This document shows, piece after piece, positions 33,066-41,300 of a stretch of 64,000 nt of DNA; within the stretch, counting starts at the first letter, position 1; every line of letters begins with the position of its first letter. Position numbers and translations under genes: made by a program. The stretch is from assembly GCA_021325145.1 (NCBI GenBank), contig JAJPHR010000064.1, positions 62,001-126,000 on the forward strand. Reading direction: 5' to 3'. This DNA is from Verrucomicrobiota bacterium. Lineage in GTDB: Bacteria; Verrucomicrobiota; Verrucomicrobiia; Limisphaerales; Pedosphaeraceae. The notes below the pieces were generated by a model. That model was not told where the DNA came from and did not search any database. It was given only the letters and a program-made list of their open reading frames with translations.

Positions 33066-33530
33066 TCATTTGGCCGGACTCGCCGGAACGTTGGTTGCCT
33101 TGGCTCCGTTCGCCGGAGGCGTGTTGGTTGCGCTTAAAGGAGGCAAAAGGGGCACTTCGACATTCGTTCCCGTCGTCACCGGTTTCGCTGGGGTGGCTGG
33201 CGAATTCGGCAGATTCAAAGGCGGCGCGGCTGGCGCAGTTACCGGTGGCTTGGAGACGGCGTTCTTGAGTTCCGACGCCGGCCGGCTGGCGTAGGTGTTC
33301 AGCACTGACAGCATCAGCGCCAGCCCAAAGAAAATGCCTGCCGCCCACTTGGTGATCTTGGTCAGCGTATTGCCCGACCCCGCCCCGAACAGGGCATCAG
33401 TCGTTCCGCCGCCGAATGCGAGTCCCGCCCCTGCTTCCTTCTTCGGAAGTTGAATCAGGACCAGCAACATTAAAATCAGACAATCGAGCACCAGCACGAT
33501 CGTCAACAGCACAGAAAGAAAGGTCATCAT
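33066..33530 (-). CDS. secG: Preprotein translocase subunit SecG
   Basis: Small inner-membrane component of the SecYEG channel (154 aa). The first 75 residues match SecG: a first membrane helix (LLTIVLVLDCLILMLLVLIQ), the cytoplasmic loop PKKEAGAGLAFGGGTTDALFG and a second helix (WAAGIFFGLALMLSVLN). The following 75 residues are a Pro/Ala/Thr-rich tail not found in the short enterobacterial protein but common in related bacteria. It is the last gene of the pgk-tpiA-secG unit, just downstream of tpiA, a widely conserved order, and is followed by a strong terminator. Confidence 0.93.
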   Translation of the reverse strand: MMTFLSVLLTIVLVLDCLILMLLVLIQLPKKEAGAGLAFGGGTTDALFGAGSGNTLTKITKWAAGIFFGLALMLSVLNTYASRPASELKNAVSKPPVTAPAAPPLNLPNSPATPAKPVTTGTNVEVPLLPPLSATNTPPANGAKATNVPASPAK

Positions 33531-33542
33531 AAACGCTTTATA

Positions 33543-34307
33543 CTAAATCGAATTCTTGATTATGTCAGCAAAACTTCGCGGTTCAAGGGACGCGCCACCG
33601 ACCAACGCCCCATCCACGTCCGGCAGGCCCATCAATTCCCGGGCATTGGACGCCTTCACGCTGCCGCCGTATTGAATGCGCACCCGGCGCGCGACGGTCT
33701 CGTCGAAAAGCGTTCCCACCAATTTGCGAATGAACGCATGCGCCTCCTGCGCCTGGGCGGCGGTCGCGGTCTTGCCGGTGCCAATCGCCCAAACCGGCTC
33801 GTAAGCCAGGATCGTTTCCTCCATTTGTTGCTTGCTCAACCCGGCCAGACTGCCGCGCACCTGGGTGTCGAGCACTTTCTCCGTCTGGCCCGATTCCCGT
33901 TCCGCCAGCGTTTCGCCCACGCACACGATTGGCCGGATGGCCGCCGCGTGCGCCGCGAGCGCTTTTTTGGCGATCAGCGCGTCCGTTTCCTTCTGATATT
34001 GCCGCCGCTCCGAATGGCCCAAAATCACATACCGCACCGAAAATTCCTTCAACATCCCCGCGGCAATCTCCCCGGTATAGGCCCCGCTGCTGTGTTCGCT
34101 CATGTTCTGCGCGCCAAGCCGGATATTTGAATTAAGAATGGCCCTGGACACTTCGCACAAAGCCGTGAACGGCGGGCAAACGACGATATCGACCTCCTTG
34201 ACATTGGCCAGTTCGAGCTTGAGATCATTGACCAACGCCAGCCCCTCGGCTGCCGTCTTGTTCATCTTCCAATTTCCCGCAATGATCAATTTCCGGTCTT
34301 TTTGCAT
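33543..34307 (-). CDS. tpiA: Triosephosphate isomerase
   Basis: Glycolytic TIM barrel interconverting dihydroxyacetone phosphate and glyceraldehyde 3-phosphate (254 aa). It shows the phosphate-binding NWKMN with the catalytic Lys (residues 12-16), the electrophilic His in ILGHSERR, the catalytic Glu in AYEPVWAIGTG, and the late phosphate loop YGGSVK. The chosen ATG is at 34307; an in-frame GTG at 34325 overlaps the pgk stop (GTGA) and would add six residues while coupling translation to pgk. Cytoplasmic; second gene of the operon. Confidence 0.95.
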   Translation of the reverse strand: MQKDRKLIIAGNWKMNKTAAEGLALVNDLKLELANVKEVDIVVCPPFTALCEVSRAILNSNIRLGAQNMSEHSSGAYTGEIAAGMLKEFSVRYVILGHSERRQYQKETDALIAKKALAAHAAAIRPIVCVGETLAERESGQTEKVLDTQVRGSLAGLSKQQMEETILAYEPVWAIGTGKTATAAQAQEAHAFIRKLVGTLFDETVARRVRIQYGGSVKASNARELMGLPDVDGALVGGASLEPRSFADIIKNSI

Positions 34308-34321
34308 ATCATTTGTTCGCT

Positions 34322-35581
34322 TCACCCGTTGTCAGCCAGCGCCGCAACGCCCGGAAGCACCTTGCCTTCCAAAAATTCCAAACTCGCTCCGCCGCCGGTG
34401 CTCATGAACGTCACCTGCTTGCCCAGTCCCGAATTGTTCAGCGCCTTCACACTGTCGCCGCCGCCGATGATGCTCTTCGCGCCGTTCTTCTCGGTCGCTT
34501 CCGCCACCGCGCGCGCGACCGCGAACGTCCCTTCGGCAAAACGCGGATCCTCAAAAATGCCCATCGGCCCGTTCCACAAAATCGTCTTCGCCCCGCGAAT
34601 CACGTCTGCGTAAGTCTTGCTGGTGGAGGGTCCAATATCCACACCCTCTTCGGAATCGGGAATGTTCGGCTCGCTCAGCGGGCGCGGACTCGTGAACTCG
34701 ATGATCGGCTTGCCCTTTTTGTTCAGCTTGTCCGTCTTCACCGGCGTGACCACGATGTTATCGGTGGGCAGCAACAATTGTACGCCGCGCGCCCTGGCCT
34801 TTTCCAAAGCGGCCTTGGCCACGTCCGTCTTGTCCGCTTCCACGAGCGATTGGCCCACCTTGAAGCCCAGCGCCAGCTTGAACGTGTAAGCCATGGCCCC
34901 GCCGATCAGCAGCGCGTCCGCCTTTTCGATCAGCCGGTCGATCACCTTGATCTTGTCCGAAACCTTTGCGCCGCCCAGGATCACCACGAACGGCTTGGCG
35001 GGTTTTTCCAATTCATCGCCCAAAAACTTCAACTCGCGCTCCATCAACAGACCCGCCGCGCACAAACCGCCCCGCTTGGAAATCGCCCGCGCCACGCCCT
35101 CCGTCGAGGCATGGGCGCGATGCGCCGCGCCGAACGCGTCATTGATGAAAATGTCCGCAAAGCGCGCCAGCTTCTCCGAAAAAACCGGGTCGTTGGCTTC
35201 GTCCTCGTTGTAGTAACGGACATTTTCCAGCAGCAACACATCGCCCGGTTGCAGCACCTCGGCGGTCTTTTCCGCCTTCTCACCGACGCAATCGTCCGCA
35301 AACACCACCGGCCGACCCAACAAATCAGCCAATTTCTTCGCCACCGGCCGCAGCGACAGCGAAGGATCACGCTGCCCCTTGGGGCGGCCCAAATGGGCCA
35401 TCAAAATCGTCTTAGCCCCTTGATTGATAAGCAGTTCCAGCGTGGGGAGCGTTTCGCGGATGCGGGTATCATCGTTGATGACCATTTGCCCGCCCTTCTC
35501 CTCCATGGGCACGTTGAAATCCACGCGCATCAACACGCGTTTACCCCGCACATTCAAGTCTTTGACCGTCAATTTCGCCAT
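34322..35581 (-). CDS. pgk: Phosphoglycerate kinase
   Basis: Cytoplasmic glycolytic enzyme forming ATP from 1,3-bisphosphoglycerate (419 aa, normal length). Signatures are RVDFNVPMEEKGG near the N-terminus, the substrate-binding LMAHLGRPKG, LLENVRYYNEDE, VVILGGAKVSDKI and the C-terminal GGGDSVKAL nucleotide loop. The start MAKLTVKDLN at 35581 is conserved; the frame is open to 35719 but that stretch overlaps a GAGGACGA repeat. It is the first gene of pgk-tpiA-secG. No gap gene precedes it; instead a 1.1 kb repeat-rich gap lies upstream. Confidence 0.96.
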   Translation of the reverse strand: MAKLTVKDLNVRGKRVLMRVDFNVPMEEKGGQMVINDDTRIRETLPTLELLINQGAKTILMAHLGRPKGQRDPSLSLRPVAKKLADLLGRPVVFADDCVGEKAEKTAEVLQPGDVLLLENVRYYNEDEANDPVFSEKLARFADIFINDAFGAAHRAHASTEGVARAISKRGGLCAAGLLMERELKFLGDELEKPAKPFVVILGGAKVSDKIKVIDRLIEKADALLIGGAMAYTFKLALGFKVGQSLVEADKTDVAKAALEKARARGVQLLLPTDNIVVTPVKTDKLNKKGKPIIEFTSPRPLSEPNIPDSEEGVDIGPSTSKTYADVIRGAKTILWNGPMGIFEDPRFAEGTFAVARAVAEATEKNGAKSIIGGGDSVKALNNSGLGKQVTFMSTGGGASLEFLEGKVLPGVAALADNG

Positions 35582-35713
35582 AAAATCAAAATAGGCGCGA
35601 GAGGATACCCTGTTCCGGCCTTGAGTAAAGCCCAATTCGCGATGTTTTGCGCTTTGCGAAGTTTGCCCAGGAACACGGCACGCATCCGGAAGGACCGACC
35701 AAACCCTCCAGCC

Positions 35714-35750
35714 AATCAATCGTCCTCGTCCTCGTCGTCGTCCTCGATCC
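35714..35750 (-). repeat. GAGGACGA interspersed repeat, copy 3
   Basis: Minus-strand reading GGATCGAGGACGACGACGAG followed by GACGAGGACGATTGATT. It is nearly identical over its length to the copy at 61901-61940. Confidence 0.75.
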
Positions 35751-35910
35751 TTCCCTCCTCACGACGGAGCCGTAAACTCCCTGCACCACCGTCCCGCCCA
35801 GCTATTCCGCCGAAAACCACTCAGAACCCGCTTTTCCCACACAACCCGCTGCCCCTCAGCAGCTTGTGTCAGTTTTCGGCTTTTTGCCCGCTTTTGCGCG
35901 CCGAAAAAAA

Positions 35911-35955
35911 GAGGTTTAATTTGGTTTAATTTACTTTAATTCGCCTTAATTTCCC
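35911..35955 (+). repeat. Four TTTAAT steps at 10-base spacing
   Basis: GAGGTTTAAT, TTGGTTTAAT, TTACTTTAAT, TCGCCTTAAT: four consecutive 10-base units ending in TTTAAT or CTTAAT. The A/T step recurs once per helical turn, which would favour DNA bending or a protein binding one face. It lies about 330 bases upstream of pgk. Confidence 0.6.
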
Positions 35956-36096
35956 CCACCCCGCCGCCCGGCTAAAAACACCTTAACAGGTTTGAAAAGA
36001 TCGGAATGGGTTGGAATTACCCCGAGAAGACCGCGAGCCAGCATCACACCGACCCATCACCCAGTCAGAACGGCGCAGTCATGAACCGTCCACCCG

Positions 36097-36117
36097 TAAT
36101 CTTAATCCTGCTCTTAT
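36097..36117 (+). repeat. TAATCTTAATCCTGCTCTT interspersed motif, copy 2
   Basis: GTAATCTTAATCCTGCTCTT, matching the motif at 23648-23669. It is non-coding in both places. Confidence 0.5.
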
Positions 36118-36437
36118 TCCCGGCAGCTCCGGGATTCAGAACTTCGGATTTCCGATTTCGGGCTTCGGATTGCTCTTCTGGATTGTCAAAGAACCATCCC
36201 GCGCTTCCCGGGGGAGCCGGGCAAAATTACCGCCACCGCCCAAAGCCGCCCTTGGGCCTTGGACATTTATCATTGGTCATTCCGGCGCTACGCACCGGCC
36301 CTTCCTTCCTCCCCGCCACGCCTATTTTTAGCGCTTAAGTTCTCCCAACGCAAGCTGAATTCTTCTCATGGCGGAATGCCTCGGTTAATCACGGCCGGAG
36401 TCTTAGTTTTTAGCCTGTGCCTACTTCGTCTCATTAA

Positions 36438-36610
36438 CCCCTCGTTTTAACGAGGGGAAAAACCGCCAACCAGGACACTTCAATTGTTTTAACAGTTTTC
36501 ACATTCGGCAGGACCGCAAGAGCAGGCGCAGCCGGGGATGCGCGCCGGAAACCGTTAGAAACGGTTAAGAGACCGTTTCGTGACGGCAATCCCCTCGTTG
36601 AAACGAGGGG
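36438..36610. repeat. Inverted pair of CCCCTCG hairpin elements
   Basis: CCCCTCGTTTTAACGAGGGG (36438-36457) and CCCCTCGTTGAAACGAGGGG (36591-36610) bracket AACCGTTAGAAACGGTT (36550-36566) and its weaker counterpart AATTGTTTTAACAGTT (about 36482-36497). Reading the left half on the minus strand gives the same layout as the right half, so two two-hairpin units are arranged head to head. Confidence 0.75.
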
Positions 36611-36702
36611 ATAATCAGAAGGCAGTCCTGCGAACACACTCTTTTGTCTCTGGATTCCTAATAAGATGGACAAAACCCGCCCAGCCACCTAACCTGCCGT
36701 TC

Positions 36703-38127
36703 ATGGTCGCCCGGCGTTTTAGCAGAGTTTTTCTCCCCGTCGCCGCGCTCGTGTTCATCGGCGCGCACCGCCTCACCGCAGCCGACGTCAGCCTCACGCC
36801 CGACCAGCAAGCCGCCGAACTCGCGCACAAAGCGCTCGCGGATTCAGGCGCCATGGAAATTCTCACCAGCCTCACCACCGAAATCGGCCCGCGCCTCGCC
36901 GGTTCCGAAGCCGAGAAACGCGCCGCCGCCTGGGCGCAGAAACGTTTCGAGCGCGCTGGCTTCGATAAAGTTGAGATTGAAACCTTTCCGCTCGAGCACG
37001 GCTGGGCGCGGGGAGTTGAAAAAGCCGAAATTACCAGTCCGACGTCGCAGTCGCTCATCGTTACCGCGCTGGGTGGCAGCACCGCCACGCCACCCGAGGG
37101 CGTGGAAGCCGAAATCGCAATATTCAAAAGTTACACCGCCTTGCAGGCCGCGCCCATCGGATCGCTCAAGGGAAAAATCGCCGTGGTGACCGAGCCGATG
37201 ACCCGTGCCCGGGACGGCAGCGGCTACGGCGTCGCCGTCCGCAACCGCAGCGCCGGCCCTTCCGAAGCCGCCCGGCGCGGCGCAGTTGCCTTCCTGTTGC
37301 GCTCGGTCGGGACGGACAATCATCGACTGCCTCACACTGGCATGACCCGTTACGCTGAAGACGCGCCGCGCATTCCCGCCGCGGCCCTCTCCGTTCCTGA
37401 CGCGGAACAACTCGAACGCCTGGCCGCCCTCGGCGCGCCGGTGCGCCTCAAACTGGTGTTGACGCCGCGTGATCTTGGAGCGGTCACCAGCCAAAACGTC
37501 ATCGCCGACCTTAAAGGCCGCGAGAAGCCCGAGGAAATCGTCCTGCTCGGCGCGCATCTCGACTCGTGGGATTTGGGCACCGGCGCATTGGACGACGGCG
37601 CTGGTGTCGCGATCGTCGCCGCCGCCGCCCAACTCATCCACGACTTGCCGCGACGCCCCCGGCGCACGCTTCGCATCGTGCTCTACGGCTCGGAAGAGCC
37701 CGGCCTGCTCGGTGGCAAGGCCTATGCCGAGGCGCATAAGTCTGAACTGGACCATTACGTTGTGGTTGCGGAGCCGGATGCCGGCCAGGGCCCGATCTAC
37801 AAATTCAGCACCGGCGTAGGCAATCCGGAAGAACCGACCCTCCAGCGCATCCGCGCCGCCCTCGCGCCGTTGAGCATCCTGCCCGGCGACAATTCATCCC
37901 GCGGCAGTTCCGACGTGGAGCCCCTGGCGGAAGGTCACGTGCCGGCGGTGACGCTTGCGATGGACATGAGCGACTATTTCGATATTCACCACACGCCCGA
38001 CGACACGTTGGACAAAATCCGGCCCGAGCGCCTCAACCAATCCGCCGCCGCCTACGCCGTTTTCGCGTACCTGGCTGCTGAACTGGATGGCAATTACCGC
38101 GCTCCCGCGCCGGTGTCCGCCAAGTAA
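36703..38127 (+). CDS. M28-family zinc aminopeptidase, exported
   Basis: Di-zinc peptidase (474 aa) with a signal peptide (about residues 1-27, ending HRLTAADV), so periplasmic or secreted. A PA-like insert region precedes the catalytic domain. Zinc ligands and catalytic residues appear in the family order: His and Asp in LLGAHLDSWDLGTGALDDGAG, Glu-Glu in YGSEEPGLLGG, Asp in AEPDAGQG and His in FDIHHTPDDTLD. It resembles bacterial relatives of plasma glutamate carboxypeptidase. The ATG at 36703 is chosen at the signal peptide. It could supply amino acids or peptides in the periplasm alongside the Opp system. Confidence 0.88.
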   Translation: MVARRFSRVFLPVAALVFIGAHRLTAADVSLTPDQQAAELAHKALADSGAMEILTSLTTEIGPRLAGSEAEKRAAAWAQKRFERAGFDKVEIETFPLEHGWARGVEKAEITSPTSQSLIVTALGGSTATPPEGVEAEIAIFKSYTALQAAPIGSLKGKIAVVTEPMTRARDGSGYGVAVRNRSAGPSEAARRGAVAFLLRSVGTDNHRLPHTGMTRYAEDAPRIPAAALSVPDAEQLERLAALGAPVRLKLVLTPRDLGAVTSQNVIADLKGREKPEEIVLLGAHLDSWDLGTGALDDGAGVAIVAAAAQLIHDLPRRPRRTLRIVLYGSEEPGLLGGKAYAEAHKSELDHYVVVAEPDAGQGPIYKFSTGVGNPEEPTLQRIRAALAPLSILPGDNSSRGSSDVEPLAEGHVPAVTLAMDMSDYFDIHHTPDDTLDKIRPERLNQSAAAYAVFAYLAAELDGNYRAPAPVSAK

Positions 38128-38187
38128 GCCGGGGCTGTTTGGCTTTTACTGAGTGCAAGGAACGGCGCTTTTTCGCGAGAAAAAAGC

Positions 38188-38216
38188 TTGCAATCCGCGG
38201 CATTTCTCCTTCTAAT
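38188..38216 (+). promoter_or_regulatory. Predicted sigma-70-type promoter of the RHS gene
   Basis: TTGCAA (38188-38193), a 17-base spacer, then TCTAAT (38211-38216). This matches four of six and five of six bases of the -35 and -10 consensus, about 95 bases upstream of the RHS start codon. Prediction by inspection only. Confidence 0.45.
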
Positions 38217-38248
38217 TGTAACCAAATCGTAACCCAGTCGTAACCAAG
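38216..38248 (+). repeat. Three 11-bp direct repeats at the predicted transcription start
   Basis: TTGTAACCAAA, TCGTAACCCAG, TCGTAACCAAG: three adjacent 11-base units sharing GTAACC. Eleven-base direct repeats are the form bound by OmpR/PhoB-type regulators (known). These overlap the predicted start of transcription of the RHS gene, so an operator is a reasonable inference. Confidence 0.5.
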
Positions 38249-38311
38249 AACGACCGTTAGCCATTCGGTTGTCTGGCTCGTCAGGTGAAGCAGAACACTT
38301 AGGCACGAACT

Positions 38312-41300
38312 ATGATAACTCGCACCTCACTCACACCCGTATTGTCGGCGCTCATTATTGCGCTCGTGGCATCTGTTGGCAATCTACACGCCGATGTTCC
38401 ACCTCCCCATATCAGTCAGTTCCAGCCTCATTCAGACGGCTCGGTGCTGTTGACGTGGGATGCCACGCCCGAGAGCGCCTATCGCGTTCTCACGACCACC
38501 AATCTCAGCGATGGCTCATGGATTCCCGTGGATTACCTGGTGGCCGCCAGCAACAGTGTGACCTGGCAGGCCAACGGACAAAGCGGCGTCGTGCGCTTTT
38601 ACAAGCTGGTCACGGATGCGAACCAAATCCAAAGCGTCGAACCGTCCGTGATCTCGACCGGGGCGGTGACGCAGATTTACATCATCGGCCAGGGGTTCGG
38701 TTCCAACGATACGCTCCGGCTTGTTGGGCCAGGCGTGCTGACGCTGACTAACCGCATCATCATCAAATCCACGCTCATGAGCGTCACGGTCGGACCCGGG
38801 TTCACGCCAGACGTGCCTGGAACTTACCAATTCCAAGTTATCAGCGGCACGACGGGTCAGACCACCACGTTGCCCTATTATTGGACCGTGGTTTCGCAGC
38901 CGGCTCCCAGTCAGGCCCTGTTGGAACCGCCCCAGGACCCACCGGCAAGCCCAGAGTGCTTCTCGATGAACTACACCAAAATCGAATTCGGACCACCGAG
39001 AAGGCGCGGAGAGAGCTCAGAGCGCGCTGCCCACAAAGAATTCAAAGGCCATGTGACACTCATGAAACTCACCGATGACGAGGCCGAGGCAGGGAGGAGA
39101 TTGCCGGTGCACAACTTAGGCAGCTCCGGCCAGGATGGTGTCAGCAGTGAAAGGCGGCTGCCATCGCATAACTTGGGCAGTTCCGGCCAGGATGGCGTCT
39201 CCGCCAGGAAGGATTTCACAGGCCATGTCACGCTCATGAAACTCACCGATGACGAGGCCGACGCAAGCCGAAGACTGCCCCTGCATAATCTCGGCAGTTC
39301 CGGCCAGGACGGTGTTAGCATTGATGCTCGCATGATCGGAGATGAGTGCGATGATGGCGATCCGGCGATCCACCCTTTCTCCGGCGAAGTACAGCTCCAG
39401 ACCGTGGACATGTTCATCCCCGGTCGCGGCTTGGATTTCATCTGGGCGCGCACCTATCGTTCCCGCACCACTGCGCGCCAGGGAATGACCTATAGCTGGA
39501 CTTGCTCCTACGACGTTTCCGTGTCGCAAACCAGCGACGGCATCACCGTCTTTGACGGCACGGGCCGCAGCGACGTTTATTCGCTCGGCAGCAACGGTGT
39601 CTATTCGTGCAGCGGTTTTTTCAACGAAGGCCAGTTGACCAAGGGCGTTTTCACTCTCACCTTCCCGGACACGGGCCGATGGGTCTTCAACCCGATGGAC
39701 AGCTCGGCGACCGCAGGCAAGCTCGCGCAAATCGTGGATCGCAATGGCAATACCATGTCGCTCAGTTACGATACCTCGGGCCGGCTCTCGCAAATTGTGG
39801 ATGACCTCGGCCGCACAAACACCATGGCCTACAACTCCTCGGGCCAACTCTCGACCGTCACGGATTTCTCCGGGCGCACAGTGACTTACCAGTATTACAT
39901 CGGGGGCAAGCCCGGCGGTTCGGCGGGCGACTTGCAATCCGTCACTTCCCCGCCCGTGATCGGCACGCCCAATGGCAACGACTTCCCCAAAGGCAAGACC
40001 ACGACCTACACCTACTCATCTGGTTTCACCAATGACGCCGAGAACCATCTCTTGCTTTACGTTACCGATCCCAAGGGGCAAATCGCGCACCAATTCACTT
40101 ACCAGCACAACCCGGCCGCTTTCGAATTCCTGCGCTGCATCTCGGACCAATATGGCACCAACGATCCGACGTACCTGACCTACGTGCCCCAGGTCGCCAG
40201 CCCTTCCAACCACTACGCCACCCTCAAAGTAATCGTCCGGGATTGCTTCGGCAACGTTCGCGAGCCTTCCTATGACTCGCGCAACCGCCTCGTGGACTTG
40301 CGCGAATACACCGGTCGCGCGCCCTCGCCCGGTCCGGTCACCGACGTCTCGAACCGGCCCGTGGGCAAGTTGCGCGTGGACGACCCGGACTATTACGAAA
40401 CGCAATGGAGTTGGAACAACGATTCGCTGTGCGTCAAGAAAATCGAACCGGGCGGCAATGCCATGCTGTGCGTTTACGGGAGCGACTTTGACAAGAACGC
40501 CGGCCCACGCAAGAAGGGTGACCTGCAAGTGTGCCGGGAACTTCCCTGTTGTGCCGATATCAACCGTGACGGTTTTCCAGACCTGGTGAGCCGTTACCAA
40601 TATGATCCGCGCTTCGGTTCGCCGGCGCGGGACTACTGCGTGCAATACCGTGAGTCGGACTTCGCTTTCGCGAACACCGGCTCCGGGAAATATGGCCGTG
40701 TCAAAGTGCAGTTCCACTGGGATCGCTCGGGCAAAGGAGACGACGATTTCAAAGCCGTGTATGTCAATCCCATGTCCATTGTCCGGCAGCAATTCTTTGT
40801 TAACGAGTCATCCAGGCTCCTCCCCACAGTCAGCCAGCACGCCATCAATACCAAAGGCGCCGGAACCAATGGCCGGCTTGCTCTTGCCAGTCAACAACCC
40901 AAAATAATTGATAACCAAAAGGGATTGTTGATCAGCTTCTGCACCAGCGCCACCGATCCGCGCGGCAACACAACCACCTGCGCGTATGATGCCCACGGCA
41001 ACTGCGTCCACGAAGCCGACGCCGATGTGCCGGTGCCGGTCATCACTTGGGAGCCAAGGGTGTTTGACTTCGCCTACAACACTTTCGGTCAATTGACCGC
41101 CATTACCAACGCCGCCGACGCAAACGGCCGGCGTCGTGTGGATGTGGCCAACTATTACACCAGTGGCCCGCAAGCCGGCTATCTGAGCGATTGGACCGTT
41201 GACACCCAGGGCCCAACCCTCATTCGCAGCAGCTACGAATATGATCCGCGCGGCAACCTGACCCGCTGCATTGACCCGCGCACCAATGACTGGCTCTACA

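Larger units (their letters stand above)
35582..36702. other. 1.1 kb gene-free region filled with interspersed repeats
   Basis: The interval between the divergent pgk and M28 peptidase genes has no convincing coding frame. It holds a GAGGACGA repeat (35714-35750), a 10-base periodic TTTAAT tract (35911-35955), a TAATCTTAATCC motif (36097-36117) and an inverted pair of hairpin elements (36438-36610). Both flanking promoters must lie here. Confidence 0.65.

Noticed and set aside
38216..38248. CRISPR-like short repeats
   Set aside because: Only three adjacent 11-base units without spacers; better explained as regulator-binding repeats.
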